8,445 nt of DNA from the NCBI GenBank assembly GCA_003483345.1, contig DMWH01000198.1, forward strand, positions 1-8,445, written 5' to 3'. Positions 1 through 7,327 of this stretch are shown one piece after another (the first letter of the stretch is position 1; each line of letters begins with the position of its first letter). The position numbers and the translations under genes are program-made. The DNA is from Clostridiales bacterium (GTDB lineage Bacteria > Bacillota > Clostridia > Tissierellales > Sedimentibacteraceae). The notes beneath the pieces are model-generated. The model did no database searches. It worked only from the letters and a program-made list of their open reading frames with translations, and was not told the DNA's origin.

Positions 1-1325
1 TTTTCATAAACTATTAGAGCCCTTTTGACAGCTTCGCACAATGCTTGAGGGGTTTCATCAATGAATGTAAAACCATTGCCTTTTCCAAGGCTTGCATCCT
101 TTATCGAATCCTTAAGTCCTCCGGTCTCTCTAACAATCGGAACAGTTCCGTAACGGGAAGAAATCATTTGAGCAATACCGCAAGGCTCACTTATTGAAGG
201 CATCAGAAATAAATCTGCACCTGAATAAATCTTTTTTGCAAAATCAGAATCAAAGCCGATTCTTACGTATATTTTATCACGATAACTTTCTTGAAGGTAT
301 TTAAAGAATAATTCATATCCCCTGTCTCCCTTTCCGAGTATGATAAACTGAACCTTTTCCTTTAGTATTTCTTCCATGGATTCTTTTATCAGGTCAAATC
401 CCTTATGCTTAACCAGTCTTGATATAATCCCTATTACGGGAATGTCTTCATCCTGCGGCAGCCCTGATAATGATTGTAAATTTATTTTGTTTAAATATTT
501 CTTTTGAATACTTTCTGCATTGTAATTTTCAAATATTTCTGTATCGTCTTCAGGATTGTATTTTTCGGTATCTATTCCGTTTAGTATTCCCTTAATCTTG
601 GATGAATTTTTTTGTATAATTTCTGCCAGCCCGTGAGCATAATAATCATCTAATATTTCCTTTGAATAGCTTTCGCTTACCGTACTAATAAAATGAGCGG
701 TTTCCAAGGCACCTTTCAAAAGGTTTATTGCTCCTTTAAATTCAATTATACCTTTTTCCTTTCCGTGCAAGTCAAATACATCCTCCGAAATAGCTAAATC
801 AAACACCCCTTGATATTCTATGTTATGAATTGTTATTATAGATTTTATATCTCTGTAACCCTCATAACCGGAATATTTTGCAGATAAATAAATGGGAATC
901 AATGATGTCTGCCAGTCATTTGCATGAATAATGTCAGGCATAAATTTTATCATAGGCAGTATATACAATACCGCCTTAGAGAAAAATGCAAATCTTTCGG
1001 CATCATCAAAATGACCGTAGCATTCACTCCTTTTAAAATAGTATTCATTGTCTATAAAATAATATGTAACATTATTTAATATGGTTTTATAAACGCCGCA
1101 ATATTGCTGTCTCCAGGCAAGAGGAACGGATGTTTTCCCAATAAATTCAAATTCACTTCTGTCCACAATTCCTTGGTACAAAGGAAGTACTATCCTTATA
1201 TCTATTTTGTCCTTATATTTCTCGACCAATGCTTTCGGCAATGACCCGGCAACTTCACCAAGTCCGCCGGTTGCTATAAAGGGTGCAGCTTCGGATGCAA
1301 CATATAATACTTTTAATTTATTCAT
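1..1325 (-). CDS. glgA: Glycogen synthase GlgA (ADP-glucose type, GT5), 3' end cut by window
   Basis: Glycogen synthase transfers glucose from ADP-glucose to the non-reducing end of a growing alpha-1,4-glucan in the cytoplasm. The reading frame is open from an ATG at 1325 to the left edge, giving 441 complete codons. The family is usually about 475-480 residues, so some 35-40 C-terminal residues lie outside. The N-terminus reads VLYVASEAAPFIATGGLGEV (residues 6-25), the GT5 substrate loop. Later come IIHANDWQT, then GIISRLVKHKGFDL with the conserved KG lysine, and near the end SEPCGIAQ and RYGTVPIVRETGGLKD, the C-terminal Rossmann domain signature holding the catalytic-site Glu. The loop Lys found in E. 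coli (KTGG) is Ala18 here. The start has AGGAG seven bases upstream and lies 10 bases after glgD. It is the last visible gene of the glg operon. Identification is very secure. Confidence 0.96.
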   Translation of the reverse strand, partial: MNKLKVLYVASEAAPFIATGGLGEVAGSLPKALVEKYKDKIDIRIVLPLYQGIVDRSEFEFIGKTSVPLAWRQQYCGVYKTILNNVTYYFIDNEYYFKRSECYGHFDDAERFAFFSKAVLYILPMIKFMPDIIHANDWQTSLIPIYLSAKYSGYEGYRDIKSIITIHNIEYQGVFDLAISEDVFDLHGKEKGIIEFKGAINLLKGALETAHFISTVSESYSKEILDDYYAHGLAEIIQKNSSKIKGILNGIDTEKYNPEDDTEIFENYNAESIQKKYLNKINLQSLSGLPQDEDIPVIGIISRLVKHKGFDLIKESMEEILKEKVQFIILGKGDRGYELFFKYLQESYRDKIYVRIGFDSDFAKKIYSGADLFLMPSISEPCGIAQMISSRYGTVPIVRETGGLKDSIKDASLGKGNGFTFIDETPQALCEAVKRALIVYE

Positions 1326-1332
1326 ATAATCA

Positions 1333-1338
1333 CTCCTA
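1333..1338 (-). promoter_or_regulatory. Ribosome binding site of glgA merged with glgD stop codon
   Basis: On the minus strand the glgD stop TAG is the first part of TAGGAG, so the stop codon and the Shine-Dalgarno core of glgA share bases. Seven bases separate AGGAG from the glgA ATG at 1325. A ribosome finishing glgD therefore stops on the glgA initiation site, which suggests coupled translation (inference). Confidence 0.75.
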
Positions 1339-2454
1339 TACAACTGAGTTTTTCTTTATAAAGAAGGGACAGTTAGAATATCCCAACAAAACCCTATCCT
1401 TGTTCACAAAAGTGTATGTGTCGGTTATTATGTAGTCCAATTTGGCATTGTCGCTTATTCTTCCATGCTGCATAATAATTGAATTTTTAACAACTGCATT
1501 CTTGCCTACTCTCACATCTCTGAAAAGTATGGAATTTTCGACAGTTCCTTCAATGATACAGCCGTTGGCAATCAAAGAATTTTTAACAACTGCATCTTTA
1601 CAATACTTAGCAGGAGCCGTATCTTTTGTTTTTGTATATATGGGACCTGTATTTGAATAAAAGATATTTTGCAATGTATCCATATTTAAAAGTTTCATAC
1701 TGTTTTCATAATAGCTTTGCAAAGAGTCAATATGTGCAAAAAATCCGGTATATTCATATCCGTAAATTCTTAAAGAATGAACCCTGGCAGATAAAACATC
1801 AAAGCTAAAATCCTTGTAATTTCTTGCAATAGCATCATAAATAAGGGATTCCAAGAATTCCTTGTTCATAACCCATGTGTTTAATCCTATATTGTAATTT
1901 CCGCTTGTAACCGGATAAACTAAGATATCATCAGCTCTTCCATCCTCATCAAATTCATATAATATTTTATGAATTGAATCAGATTTATTTATATCTGTCT
2001 TAATATAGACGGCAGTAATATCCGAATTTTTTTCTTCATGGTATTGTATTACCTTATTATAATTAATATCATAAATCATATCGGAGTCCGATAATACAAC
2101 ATAATTTTTTTTTGAAAATTTGATATAATCCAAAACTCTTTTTAAAGCATCGAGTCTTCCCTTATAAAGCCCGTGGTTTTCTCCTGCAGAATAGGGGGGA
2201 ATCATAAGTATGCCGCCCTTCTTTCTTGACAAGTCCCAATCTTTACCGGAACCTACATGTTCCATTAGAGAGCGGTAGTTGCTGCTTGTTATCAGGTATA
2301 TTTTATTTATGCCGGAATTAACCATGTTTGAGAGCGGGAAATCTATAAGCCTGTACCTGCCCCCAAAAGGTATTGCGGCAACTGAGCGATGAGATGCTAA
2401 TTCTGTCATGCTCCAATCTTGCATATCTGAGAAAATAATTCCTAACGCATTCAT
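1336..2454 (-). CDS. glgD: GlgD, non-catalytic ADP-glucose pyrophosphorylase paralogue
   Basis: This 372-residue protein is homologous to GlgC along its length. It keeps the nucleotidyltransferase core motif GRYRLIDFPLSNMVNSGI (32-49), GSGKDWDLSRKKGGI (68-82) and a left-handed beta-helix C-terminus with hexapeptide-like repeats (about 285-345, e.g. NSLIANGCIIEGTVENSILF). Catalytic elements are lost. The glycine-rich GGQGSRL loop of GlgC is replaced by IIFSDMQDWSMTEL (6-19), the SGDH metal-binding motif is SDSD (122-125), the FEEKP lysine is absent, and YWKDVGT is FFAHIDS (238-244). In Firmicutes, GlgD forms a heteromer with GlgC and raises its activity (known for the Bacillus/Geobacillus family); that role is inferred here. 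Its ATG at 2454 follows the glgC stop after one base, with AGGAGG six bases upstream inside the end of glgC. Length is typical of the family. Confidence 0.95.
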   Translation of the reverse strand: MNALGIIFSDMQDWSMTELASHRSVAAIPFGGRYRLIDFPLSNMVNSGINKIYLITSSNYRSLMEHVGSGKDWDLSRKKGGILMIPPYSAGENHGLYKGRLDALKRVLDYIKFSKKNYVVLSDSDMIYDINYNKVIQYHEEKNSDITAVYIKTDINKSDSIHKILYEFDEDGRADDILVYPVTSGNYNIGLNTWVMNKEFLESLIYDAIARNYKDFSFDVLSARVHSLRIYGYEYTGFFAHIDSLQSYYENSMKLLNMDTLQNIFYSNTGPIYTKTKDTAPAKYCKDAVVKNSLIANGCIIEGTVENSILFRDVRVGKNAVVKNSIIMQHGRISDNAKLDYIITDTYTFVNKDRVLLGYSNCPFFIKKNSVV

Positions 2455-2455
2455 A

Positions 2456-3610
2456 TTATTCCTCCTGCATTTTATTTATAACACTTTCACGCGGTATTAC
2501 GGTAATTTCAGAGTTCTCCCCCTTTGGTTTGCCAATCTTTAAGTTAGCTCCGATTGTTACCATTTCATCTATTATTGAATAATTAATTACACAGTTTTTA
2601 TTTATTTTTACATCTGCCATTATCACGGAATCTTTTACAAGAGCATTCTCTTCTATAATTACTCCCGAAAATATTACTGAATTCTCTACAGTTCCAAGAA
2701 TTACTGCACCTTCCGATACTAATGAATTATTAATAAGAGCATTCTTTCCTACATAGTGGGGGGGCTTTTCTGCATGCCTTGAATATATTATCCAATCTTC
2801 TGATAATTCAAAGCCATTCTCGCCCAAAAGATCCATATTTGCCTGCCATAGTGAATCTATGGTACCGACATCCTTCCAATATCCCTTAAATTTGTAAGCA
2901 TACAACTTTTCATTTGATCTTAGCATTAGAGGAATAACATCTTTCCCGAAGTCATTTGATGAGTCGGGATTTTTATCATCTATTTCAAGATACTTTTTAA
3001 GCTTGTTCCATTTAAATACATATATACCCATAGAGGCTTGAGTACTTTTTGGCCTTTTTGGTTTCTCTTCAAAATCAATTATTCTTCCGCTGTCATCCGA
3101 GCTTAAAATCCCGAAGCGGGAAGCTTCCTTTATTGGAACATCAATTACCGATATGGTGCAATCGGCGTCCATTCTCTTATGGAAGTCAATCATTAAGGAA
3201 TAGTCCATTTTATAAATATGGTCACCGGATAAAATAAGCACATATTCAGGAGAGTACTGGTCTATGAAATTCGTGTTTTGAAAAATTGAATTAGCTGTAC
3301 CCAAGTACCATTCCGAATCCCCTACTCTTTGATAAGGAGGCAGTATTTGAATTCCTCCGTACATTCTGTCTAAATCCCAAGACTTTCCGTCACCTATATA
3401 CGAATTTAATATTAATGGTTGATATTGTGTCAAAACACCTATTGTATCGAGGCCGGAGTTAACACAATTAGATAGGGCAAAGTCAATTATTCTGTATTTG
3501 CCTCCAAACGGTACAGAAGGTTTTGCAATTTTTGTTGTTAAGGCTCCCAATCTGCTGCCCTGACCTCCGGCAAGCAGCATGACAACACATTCTTTTTTAG
3601 CTAATTTCAT
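2456..3610 (-). CDS. glgC: Glucose-1-phosphate adenylyltransferase (ADP-glucose pyrophosphorylase) GlgC
   Basis: GlgC makes ADP-glucose and pyrophosphate from ATP and glucose-1-phosphate, the committed step of bacterial glycogen synthesis. The 384-residue protein has the nucleotide loop [15 protein letters not shown] (11-25), the motif [19 protein letters not shown] (30-48), the metal-binding [10 protein letters not shown] (128-137, Asp130 matching the catalytic Asp of the E. coli enzyme), the sugar-phosphate motif FEEKP (180-184, Lys183), GYWKDVGT (243-250), and a C-terminal left-handed beta-helix from about 285. All catalytic positions are intact, in contrast to its neighbour GlgD. The ATG at 3610 has GGAGGG seven bases upstream. 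The gene overlaps the end of glgB by 14 bases and ends one base before glgD. Allosteric control is usual in the family, but the effector cannot be predicted here. Confidence 0.97.
   Translation of the reverse strand: MKLAKKECVVMLLAGGQGSRLGALTTKIAKPSVPFGGKYRIIDFALSNCVNSGLDTIGVLTQYQPLILNSYIGDGKSWDLDRMYGGIQILPPYQRVGDSEWYLGTANSIFQNTNFIDQYSPEYVLILSGDHIYKMDYSLMIDFHKRMDADCTISVIDVPIKEASRFGILSSDDSGRIIDFEEKPKRPKSTQASMGIYVFKWNKLKKYLEIDDKNPDSSNDFGKDVIPLMLRSNEKLYAYKFKGYWKDVGTIDSLWQANMDLLGENGFELSEDWIIYSRHAEKPPHYVGKNALINNSLVSEGAVILGTVENSVIFSGVIIEENALVKDSVIMADVKINKNCVINYSIIDEMVTIGANLKIGKPKGENSEITVIPRESVINKMQEE
2461..2466 (-). promoter_or_regulatory. Ribosome binding site of glgD inside the end of glgC
   Basis: A perfect AGGAGG lies six bases before the glgD ATG and is formed by the last Gln-Glu-Glu codons of glgC. 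This supports the chosen glgD start and tight coupling to glgC. Confidence 0.8.
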
Positions 3611-5513
3611 AAATTTTCCCTCCCTCTTTGTTAACTTTATATTTAGTTTCTTTTTCTAAAAAGATTATCGAAAGGGGCGGCAGGGTCAATGATACAAAAG
3701 AATTATATCCGTGTACCGAACCTTGAGATGATATTAATCTATCCTTATTTCCGGTGCCTGTCCCTCCAAATTCCTCATCATTGGAATTAAATACTTCAGT
3801 GTAAATACCCTCATCAACGCCAATTATATAGTTATGTCTTTCTGTAGGTGAAAAATTAACCACCGCAATCAATTCATCACCATTCTTATTTATTCGCTTA
3901 AATGATATAATATTTTGCTCATAATCATCATTTGAAATCCATTTAAAGCCGCTCCATGAATAATCAACTTCCCATAGCTCAGAACGTTTCAGATAAAACT
4001 CGTTTAAATTTTTAATATATGTATTTAATTTTCCATGGTATTCATACTCAATCATAAACCATTCAATTTCCTTGTTATAATCCCATTCCGTAAATTGTCC
4101 TATTTCATATCCCATGAAGTTAAGTTTTTTCCCCGGATGAGCCATCATGTAGCCCAAAAGCACCCTGACATTTGCAAACTTTTCCTCATAAGGTCCGGGC
4201 ATTTTATTGAGTATGGATTTCTTGCCATGAACAACTTCATCATGAGACAAAGGAAGTATATAGTTTTCACTGAAGGCATAATGAAGTGAAAAGGTTATGT
4301 TTTTATGCTTGTATTTTCTGAAAAACGGGTCAGTTTCCATATATTCTATCATATCGTTCATCCAGCCCATATTCCACTTGAAATTAAAACCCAGTCCGCC
4401 TAAATAAGTTGGTTTTGTAACCATTGGCCAGGCTGTGGATTCTTCTGCTACCATCATGGTATTAGGGTAATTTTTAAATACGGATTCATTAAGCTTTTTT
4501 AAAAAAGAAATTGCTTCAAGATTTTCATTCCCTCCATATATATTGGGAGTCCACTCACCTTCCTTTTTATCATAATCCAAATATAACATTGAGCTTACCG
4601 CATCAACTCTCAAGCCGTCGGCATGATAAACATCCAACCAGAATACGGCGTTTGATATTAAAAATGATTGAACTTCAGTTCTCCCGAAATCAAATTTATG
4701 AGTTCCCCAGCCTTTAATTTCTCTTTTTTCACTATCCTTGTACTCGTAAAGAAAATCTCCGTCGAATTTATACAGTCCGTGTTCATCCTTGGGGAAATGA
4801 GCAGGAACCCAATCAAGAATAACACCTATCCCATTTTGATGGCATTGGTCAATGAAGTATTTTAAATCATCCGGCTCACCGAGACGCCTGGTTGGAGAAT
4901 AGTAACCTGAAACCTGGTAGCCCCAGGAACCGTCAAAGGGATATTCCATAATGGGCATAAGCTCTATATGGGTATAGTAATGTTTTTTAACATGGTTTAT
5001 CAATAGCGGCGCCATTTCTCTGTATGTATAAAAATCCCCATTTTCTTTACGCTTCCAAGAGGGTAGATTAACTTCGTAAATATTTATGGGAATTTCATAT
5101 AAGTTAATTCTTTTTTTATATTCAAACCAATTTGTATCATTCCATTTGTATTTGTTAATATTATAAACAATTGATGCCGTTTCCGTCTTAGTTTGTGAAG
5201 AAAATGCATATGGATCTGCCTTATATATAATTGTATTATCCGCAGCAGTAATTATATATTTATACAATTCACCTTCCTTTATGCCGGGAGCAAACAATTC
5301 CCATATGCCGCTATCAGAAATTTTTTTCATTTCATACTCGGCACTTTTTTGCCAATTGCAAAAATTGCCTGTAATGTGCACATTTTTTGCATTGGGTGCC
5401 CATACTCTGAAAACGGTGCCTATGTTTTCTATAATATGCGAGCCTAAAAAATTATATGAATAATAGTTTGTACCTTGATGGAATAAATAAATAGGTAAAT
5501 CATTCTTTTTCAT
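3597..5513 (-). CDS. glgB: 1,4-alpha-glucan branching enzyme GlgB (GH13)
   Basis: GlgB cuts alpha-1,4 chains and re-attaches them through alpha-1,6 bonds, branching glycogen. The 638-residue protein has an N-terminal CBM48-type domain (about 25-120, with [11 protein letters not shown] and ITGNFCNW), a GH13 catalytic barrel (about 145-500) and a C-terminal beta domain (about 525-620). Visible GH13 landmarks are FDGSWGYQ (193-200), [10 protein letters not shown] (231-240), GLRVDAV with the nucleophile Asp304, MVAEEST with the acid/base Glu357, and [11 protein letters not shown] with Asp425. It lacks the extra N-terminal domain of the approximately 730-residue E. coli enzyme, as in Bacillus-type GlgB. 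The usual YEVHLGSW reads YEVNLPSW (146-153). The ATG at 5513 has only a weak Shine-Dalgarno (GGGG, five bases upstream). It is the first gene of the glg operon, preceded by a 179-base gap with a terminator and promoter candidates. Confidence 0.97.
   Translation of the reverse strand: MKKNDLPIYLFHQGTNYYSYNFLGSHIIENIGTVFRVWAPNAKNVHITGNFCNWQKSAEYEMKKISDSGIWELFAPGIKEGELYKYIITAADNTIIYKADPYAFSSQTKTETASIVYNINKYKWNDTNWFEYKKRINLYEIPINIYEVNLPSWKRKENGDFYTYREMAPLLINHVKKHYYTHIELMPIMEYPFDGSWGYQVSGYYSPTRRLGEPDDLKYFIDQCHQNGIGVILDWVPAHFPKDEHGLYKFDGDFLYEYKDSEKREIKGWGTHKFDFGRTEVQSFLISNAVFWLDVYHADGLRVDAVSSMLYLDYDKKEGEWTPNIYGGNENLEAISFLKKLNESVFKNYPNTMMVAEESTAWPMVTKPTYLGGLGFNFKWNMGWMNDMIEYMETDPFFRKYKHKNITFSLHYAFSENYILPLSHDEVVHGKKSILNKMPGPYEEKFANVRVLLGYMMAHPGKKLNFMGYEIGQFTEWDYNKEIEWFMIEYEYHGKLNTYIKNLNEFYLKRSELWEVDYSWSGFKWISNDDYEQNIISFKRINKNGDELIAVVNFSPTERHNYIIGVDEGIYTEVFNSNDEEFGGTGTGNKDRLISSQGSVHGYNSFVSLTLPPLSIIFLEKETKYKVNKEGGKIYEIS
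3618..3623 (-). promoter_or_regulatory. Ribosome binding site of glgC within glgB
   Basis: GGAGGG lies seven bases before the glgC ATG and within the last codons of glgB (the Glu-Gly-Gly region). It fixes the glgC start and hence the 14-base overlap with glgB. Confidence 0.75.
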
Positions 5514-5548
5514 AAAAGCCCCGGTAAAATTTATTTGTTCTTATTTAA

Positions 5549-5577
5549 AGTATACGACAAAATAAATAACTTTTAAA
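5549..5577 (-). promoter_or_regulatory. Second, weaker promoter candidate for glgB
   Basis: A good -10-like TATACT (5549-5554, minus strand) has TTTAAA (5572-5577) 17 bases upstream, a poor -35. It would start transcription about 30 bases before glgB. This is an alternative or additional start to the promoter at 5604-5632. Confidence 0.25.
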
Positions 5578-5593
5578 GATATAATTTATAAAC

Positions 5594-5615
5594 ATAAGTA
5601 CTTATAATATAAGTA
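5594..5615. promoter_or_regulatory. Overlapping palindromes at the glg promoter, possible operator
   Basis: ATAAGTACTTAT (5594-5605) is a perfect 12-base palindrome. It is interleaved with a second inverted repeat, TACTTAT (5599-5605) and ATAAGTA (5609-5615), with a three-base spacer. Together they cover the proposed -10 box at 5604-5609 and the likely start site. A repressor site is possible, but no matching regulator family can be named and the AT-rich composition raises the chance rate. Confidence 0.3.
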
Positions 5616-5632
5616 TACCTTGCTTTAGACAA
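5604..5632 (-). promoter_or_regulatory. Candidate sigma-A promoter for the glg operon
   Basis: On the minus strand TTGTCT (5627-5632) and TATTAT (5604-5609) are separated by 17 bases, matching four of six and five of six consensus bases of a housekeeping promoter. It lies just downstream of the preceding operon's terminator and would give a leader of roughly 80-90 bases before glgB. The DNA is AT-rich, so chance -10-like boxes are common. Confidence 0.45.
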
Positions 5633-5652
5633 GTTTAAACAAAAAAGACGAC

Positions 5653-5683
5653 AAAAAAAGAACACTCATATGAATGCCCTTTT
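5653..5683 (-). terminator. Intrinsic terminator of the GntR/ABC/lipoprotein operon
   Basis: In minus-strand RNA the segment AAAAGGGCAUUC pairs with GAGUGUUCUUUU around an AUAU loop, a 12-pair stem with three G-U wobbles, and it runs into a stretch of seven T. The A/T ends of the stem include part of the T-tract. It begins about 10 bases after the lipoprotein stop. On the plus strand the three wobbles become A-C mismatches, so it should act in one direction only. Confidence 0.8.
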
Positions 5684-5692
5684 ATCTAATAA

Positions 5693-6535
5693 TCAATTAA
5701 ATTCTATTTTGCCTACACCTGTGGTAAGATTAATGCTGGTACCTTGGTCATGTTTTGTTTGGATTCTTTCATCTTTCATAAATTCATTGATAACCGCATG
5801 ATATCCCGAGTCGTCATTTAGCGATACTTCAATATTTCCAACTCCTGTTTCTGCTATAATGCTCACTGCTTTTGAAATGCTTTCAAAGGACAATTCTATA
5901 TCTCCGGTACTTGTTTTAAATTCAGAATTTCCTACTGCTATGCAGTCTTTGAGAATAATTCCCCCAACGTCGGCTTTTATATTATATGAACCATTTGATT
6001 TATCTAAAATAACTTCACCAACATTATTTTTTATATCCATGTTCCCGATAAAACTGTTTATGTTTACATCACCGACATTTGCTGTAACTTCTAAATTTTG
6101 TATGGTAGAAGGAAGATATACGGTTAAATCGGTTACAAGGTTTATATCATTAGGGAGCTCATTAAATGTTGTATCAATAACTATGGAGCTTCCTTCTTCA
6201 TTAATTTTGTAAATGTAATTATCGATAATTTCTTCAGCTTTTTTCTTTTCTTTTGCTTTTGCTGTAATATTTATATTTATTATTGTATCATCAGATTGGT
6301 GCGGTACTATATTTATATCTCCAACAGAGCTCATTAAGTTTAGAGTATTTTTATTTTCTGATTTAACAGTGTGAGATTCCTTTCTTTCTGCTTTTTCATT
6401 TCCCGCACCGTTAAATACTGTGTCTGTAATAATGTCGGAGACATCCTTAACTATATTTTCATCAGCCATATCTAATGAAGTGCAGCCTGTAGACAGAATC
6501 ATAGCTATTAATAATATACTAATTAATCTTCTCAT
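5693..6535 (-). CDS. Putative lipoprotein with DUF4097-like beta-repeat domain
   Basis: This 280-residue protein starts with two Arg, a hydrophobic stretch (4-14) and LSTGC, so signal peptidase II cleavage and lipid attachment at Cys18 on the outer face of the membrane are likely. A charged linker follows (about 19-62). The rest is beta-rich and carries a recurring [VIT]G-x-[VIM]-x-[ILVF] pattern at 71, 154, 163, 172, 190, 210, 232 and 274 (for example VGDINI, VGDVNI, TGDIEL, VGNIEV, VGKIEF), typical of DUF4097/putative adhesin proteins that fold as stacked beta-strands. No catalytic motif is seen. The ATG has AGGGGG four bases upstream and follows the permease stop after 12 bases, so it belongs to the GntR/ABC operon, and a terminator follows it. 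A role as an extracellular accessory or sensor of the transporter is inference. The family call is fairly secure, the function unknown. Confidence 0.85.
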   Translation of the reverse strand: MRRLISILLIAMILSTGCTSLDMADENIVKDVSDIITDTVFNGAGNEKAERKESHTVKSENKNTLNLMSSVGDINIVPHQSDDTIININITAKAKEKKKAEEIIDNYIYKINEEGSSIVIDTTFNELPNDINLVTDLTVYLPSTIQNLEVTANVGDVNINSFIGNMDIKNNVGEVILDKSNGSYNIKADVGGIILKDCIAVGNSEFKTSTGDIELSFESISKAVSIIAETGVGNIEVSLNDDSGYHAVINEFMKDERIQTKHDQGTSINLTTGVGKIEFN

Positions 6536-6547
6536 ATTTCCCCCTGT

Positions 6548-7327
6548 TTATAAGTTAATTTTCTTTTCTAAAAGATATCCTGAAATTCCTGTTAAAGAAA
6601 CAGCCTGAATTATTAATACGGCAATCATTGGAAGCAATATCATAGCTAATCCTCCGGCTGAAACTCTGCCTGTACTTGATATAGTATCAACGGTATCATA
6701 ATAGGGAGTAATAATATCATAGAATTTACTTGATAAAAATGAAAGTACCCAATTAATCAATAAAAATATTATGAAACTAAACAGCCCCCCAAATTTAATT
6801 TCGGAAAATATACTTTTTCTTATTGTCATAGCTGTATAAACCGTTGTAATAAATGCTATTAAAAATGCAAGTGCAGCCAGCAAAAATACTAATACGTGGC
6901 CCAAGTTGAAACCAAGACTGCCGGACAATAAATTGTCAACAGCTTTTATTATTTGACTGTAATCAATTTCATTACCCGCTGAAATAATAATATATGTTCC
7001 GTTTATCAGTATAAATATAAAATATATTAATACTAGTGCAAAGCCTTCCAGTATAGCTGCTAAGAGTTTCGATGATATGATTTTATAACCGCTGTTAGGT
7101 GTCATAAACAGCATGTAACCTGTTTTCTTATTAAGGTCATCGCTGTACATTTTTATAATGTCTGCCAAGTAGAAAACATATAAAACTATGGGAGATAACA
7201 CAAGAAATAACATGCTTCCGCCTACTCCTCTTGTCAGTAAGAACAAATTCAATGCTAGCATTGTAATCAGTATCATAGAAACCAATCTATACTTCCTAAT
7301 AAACTCATACTTAATTAAATTAAGCAT
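6548..7327 (-). CDS. ABC-2-like transporter permease subunit
   Basis: The protein has about six hydrophobic helices (roughly residues 15-32, 38-57, 90-116, 143-167, 180-200 and 225-250 of 259). The cytoplasmic loop after helix 2, DDLNKKTGYMLFMTPNSGYK (63-82), resembles the loop in ABC-2 exporter permeases that contacts the ATPase. It should be the membrane part of an exporter powered by the ATPase encoded just upstream. The frame extends upstream to a TTG at 7357, but the ATG at 7327 is preferred. It has a perfect AGGAGG nine bases upstream, gives a typical N-terminus (MLNLIKYEFIRKYR, amphipathic before helix 1), and leaves an 8-base overlap with the ATPase gene like that between the first two genes. 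Substrate unknown; lipids, peptides or bacitracin-like antibiotics are possible from family precedent only. Confidence 0.88.
   Translation of the reverse strand: MLNLIKYEFIRKYRLVSMILITMLALNLFLLTRGVGGSMLFLVLSPIVLYVFYLADIIKMYSDDLNKKTGYMLFMTPNSGYKIISSKLLAAILEGFALVLIYFIFILINGTYIIISAGNEIDYSQIIKAVDNLLSGSLGFNLGHVLVFLLAALAFLIAFITTVYTAMTIRKSIFSEIKFGGLFSFIIFLLINWVLSFLSSKFYDIITPYYDTVDTISSTGRVSAGGLAMILLPMIAVLIIQAVSLTGISGYLLEKKINL

Noticed and set aside
1442..1808. Two plus-strand open frames opposite glgD
   Set aside because: They lie wholly inside a conserved gene on the other strand and have no family resemblance.
2600..2790. Sequence similarity between the 3' parts of glgC and glgD as a possible DNA repeat
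   Set aside because: The similarity is at protein level (beta-helix repeats of two paralogues) and reflects old gene duplication rather than a recent nucleotide repeat.
5514..5692. Possible riboswitch, small RNA or small gene in the glgB upstream gap
   Set aside because: Apart from the terminator, promoter candidates and short palindromes, the gap is AT-rich with no multi-stem fold or open frame with a Shine-Dalgarno that I can support.
5859..6212. 117-codon plus-strand open frame opposite the lipoprotein gene
   Set aside because: It is antisense to a well-supported gene, shows no recognisable domain and has no clear Shine-Dalgarno. It arises from the repeat-rich complementary strand.
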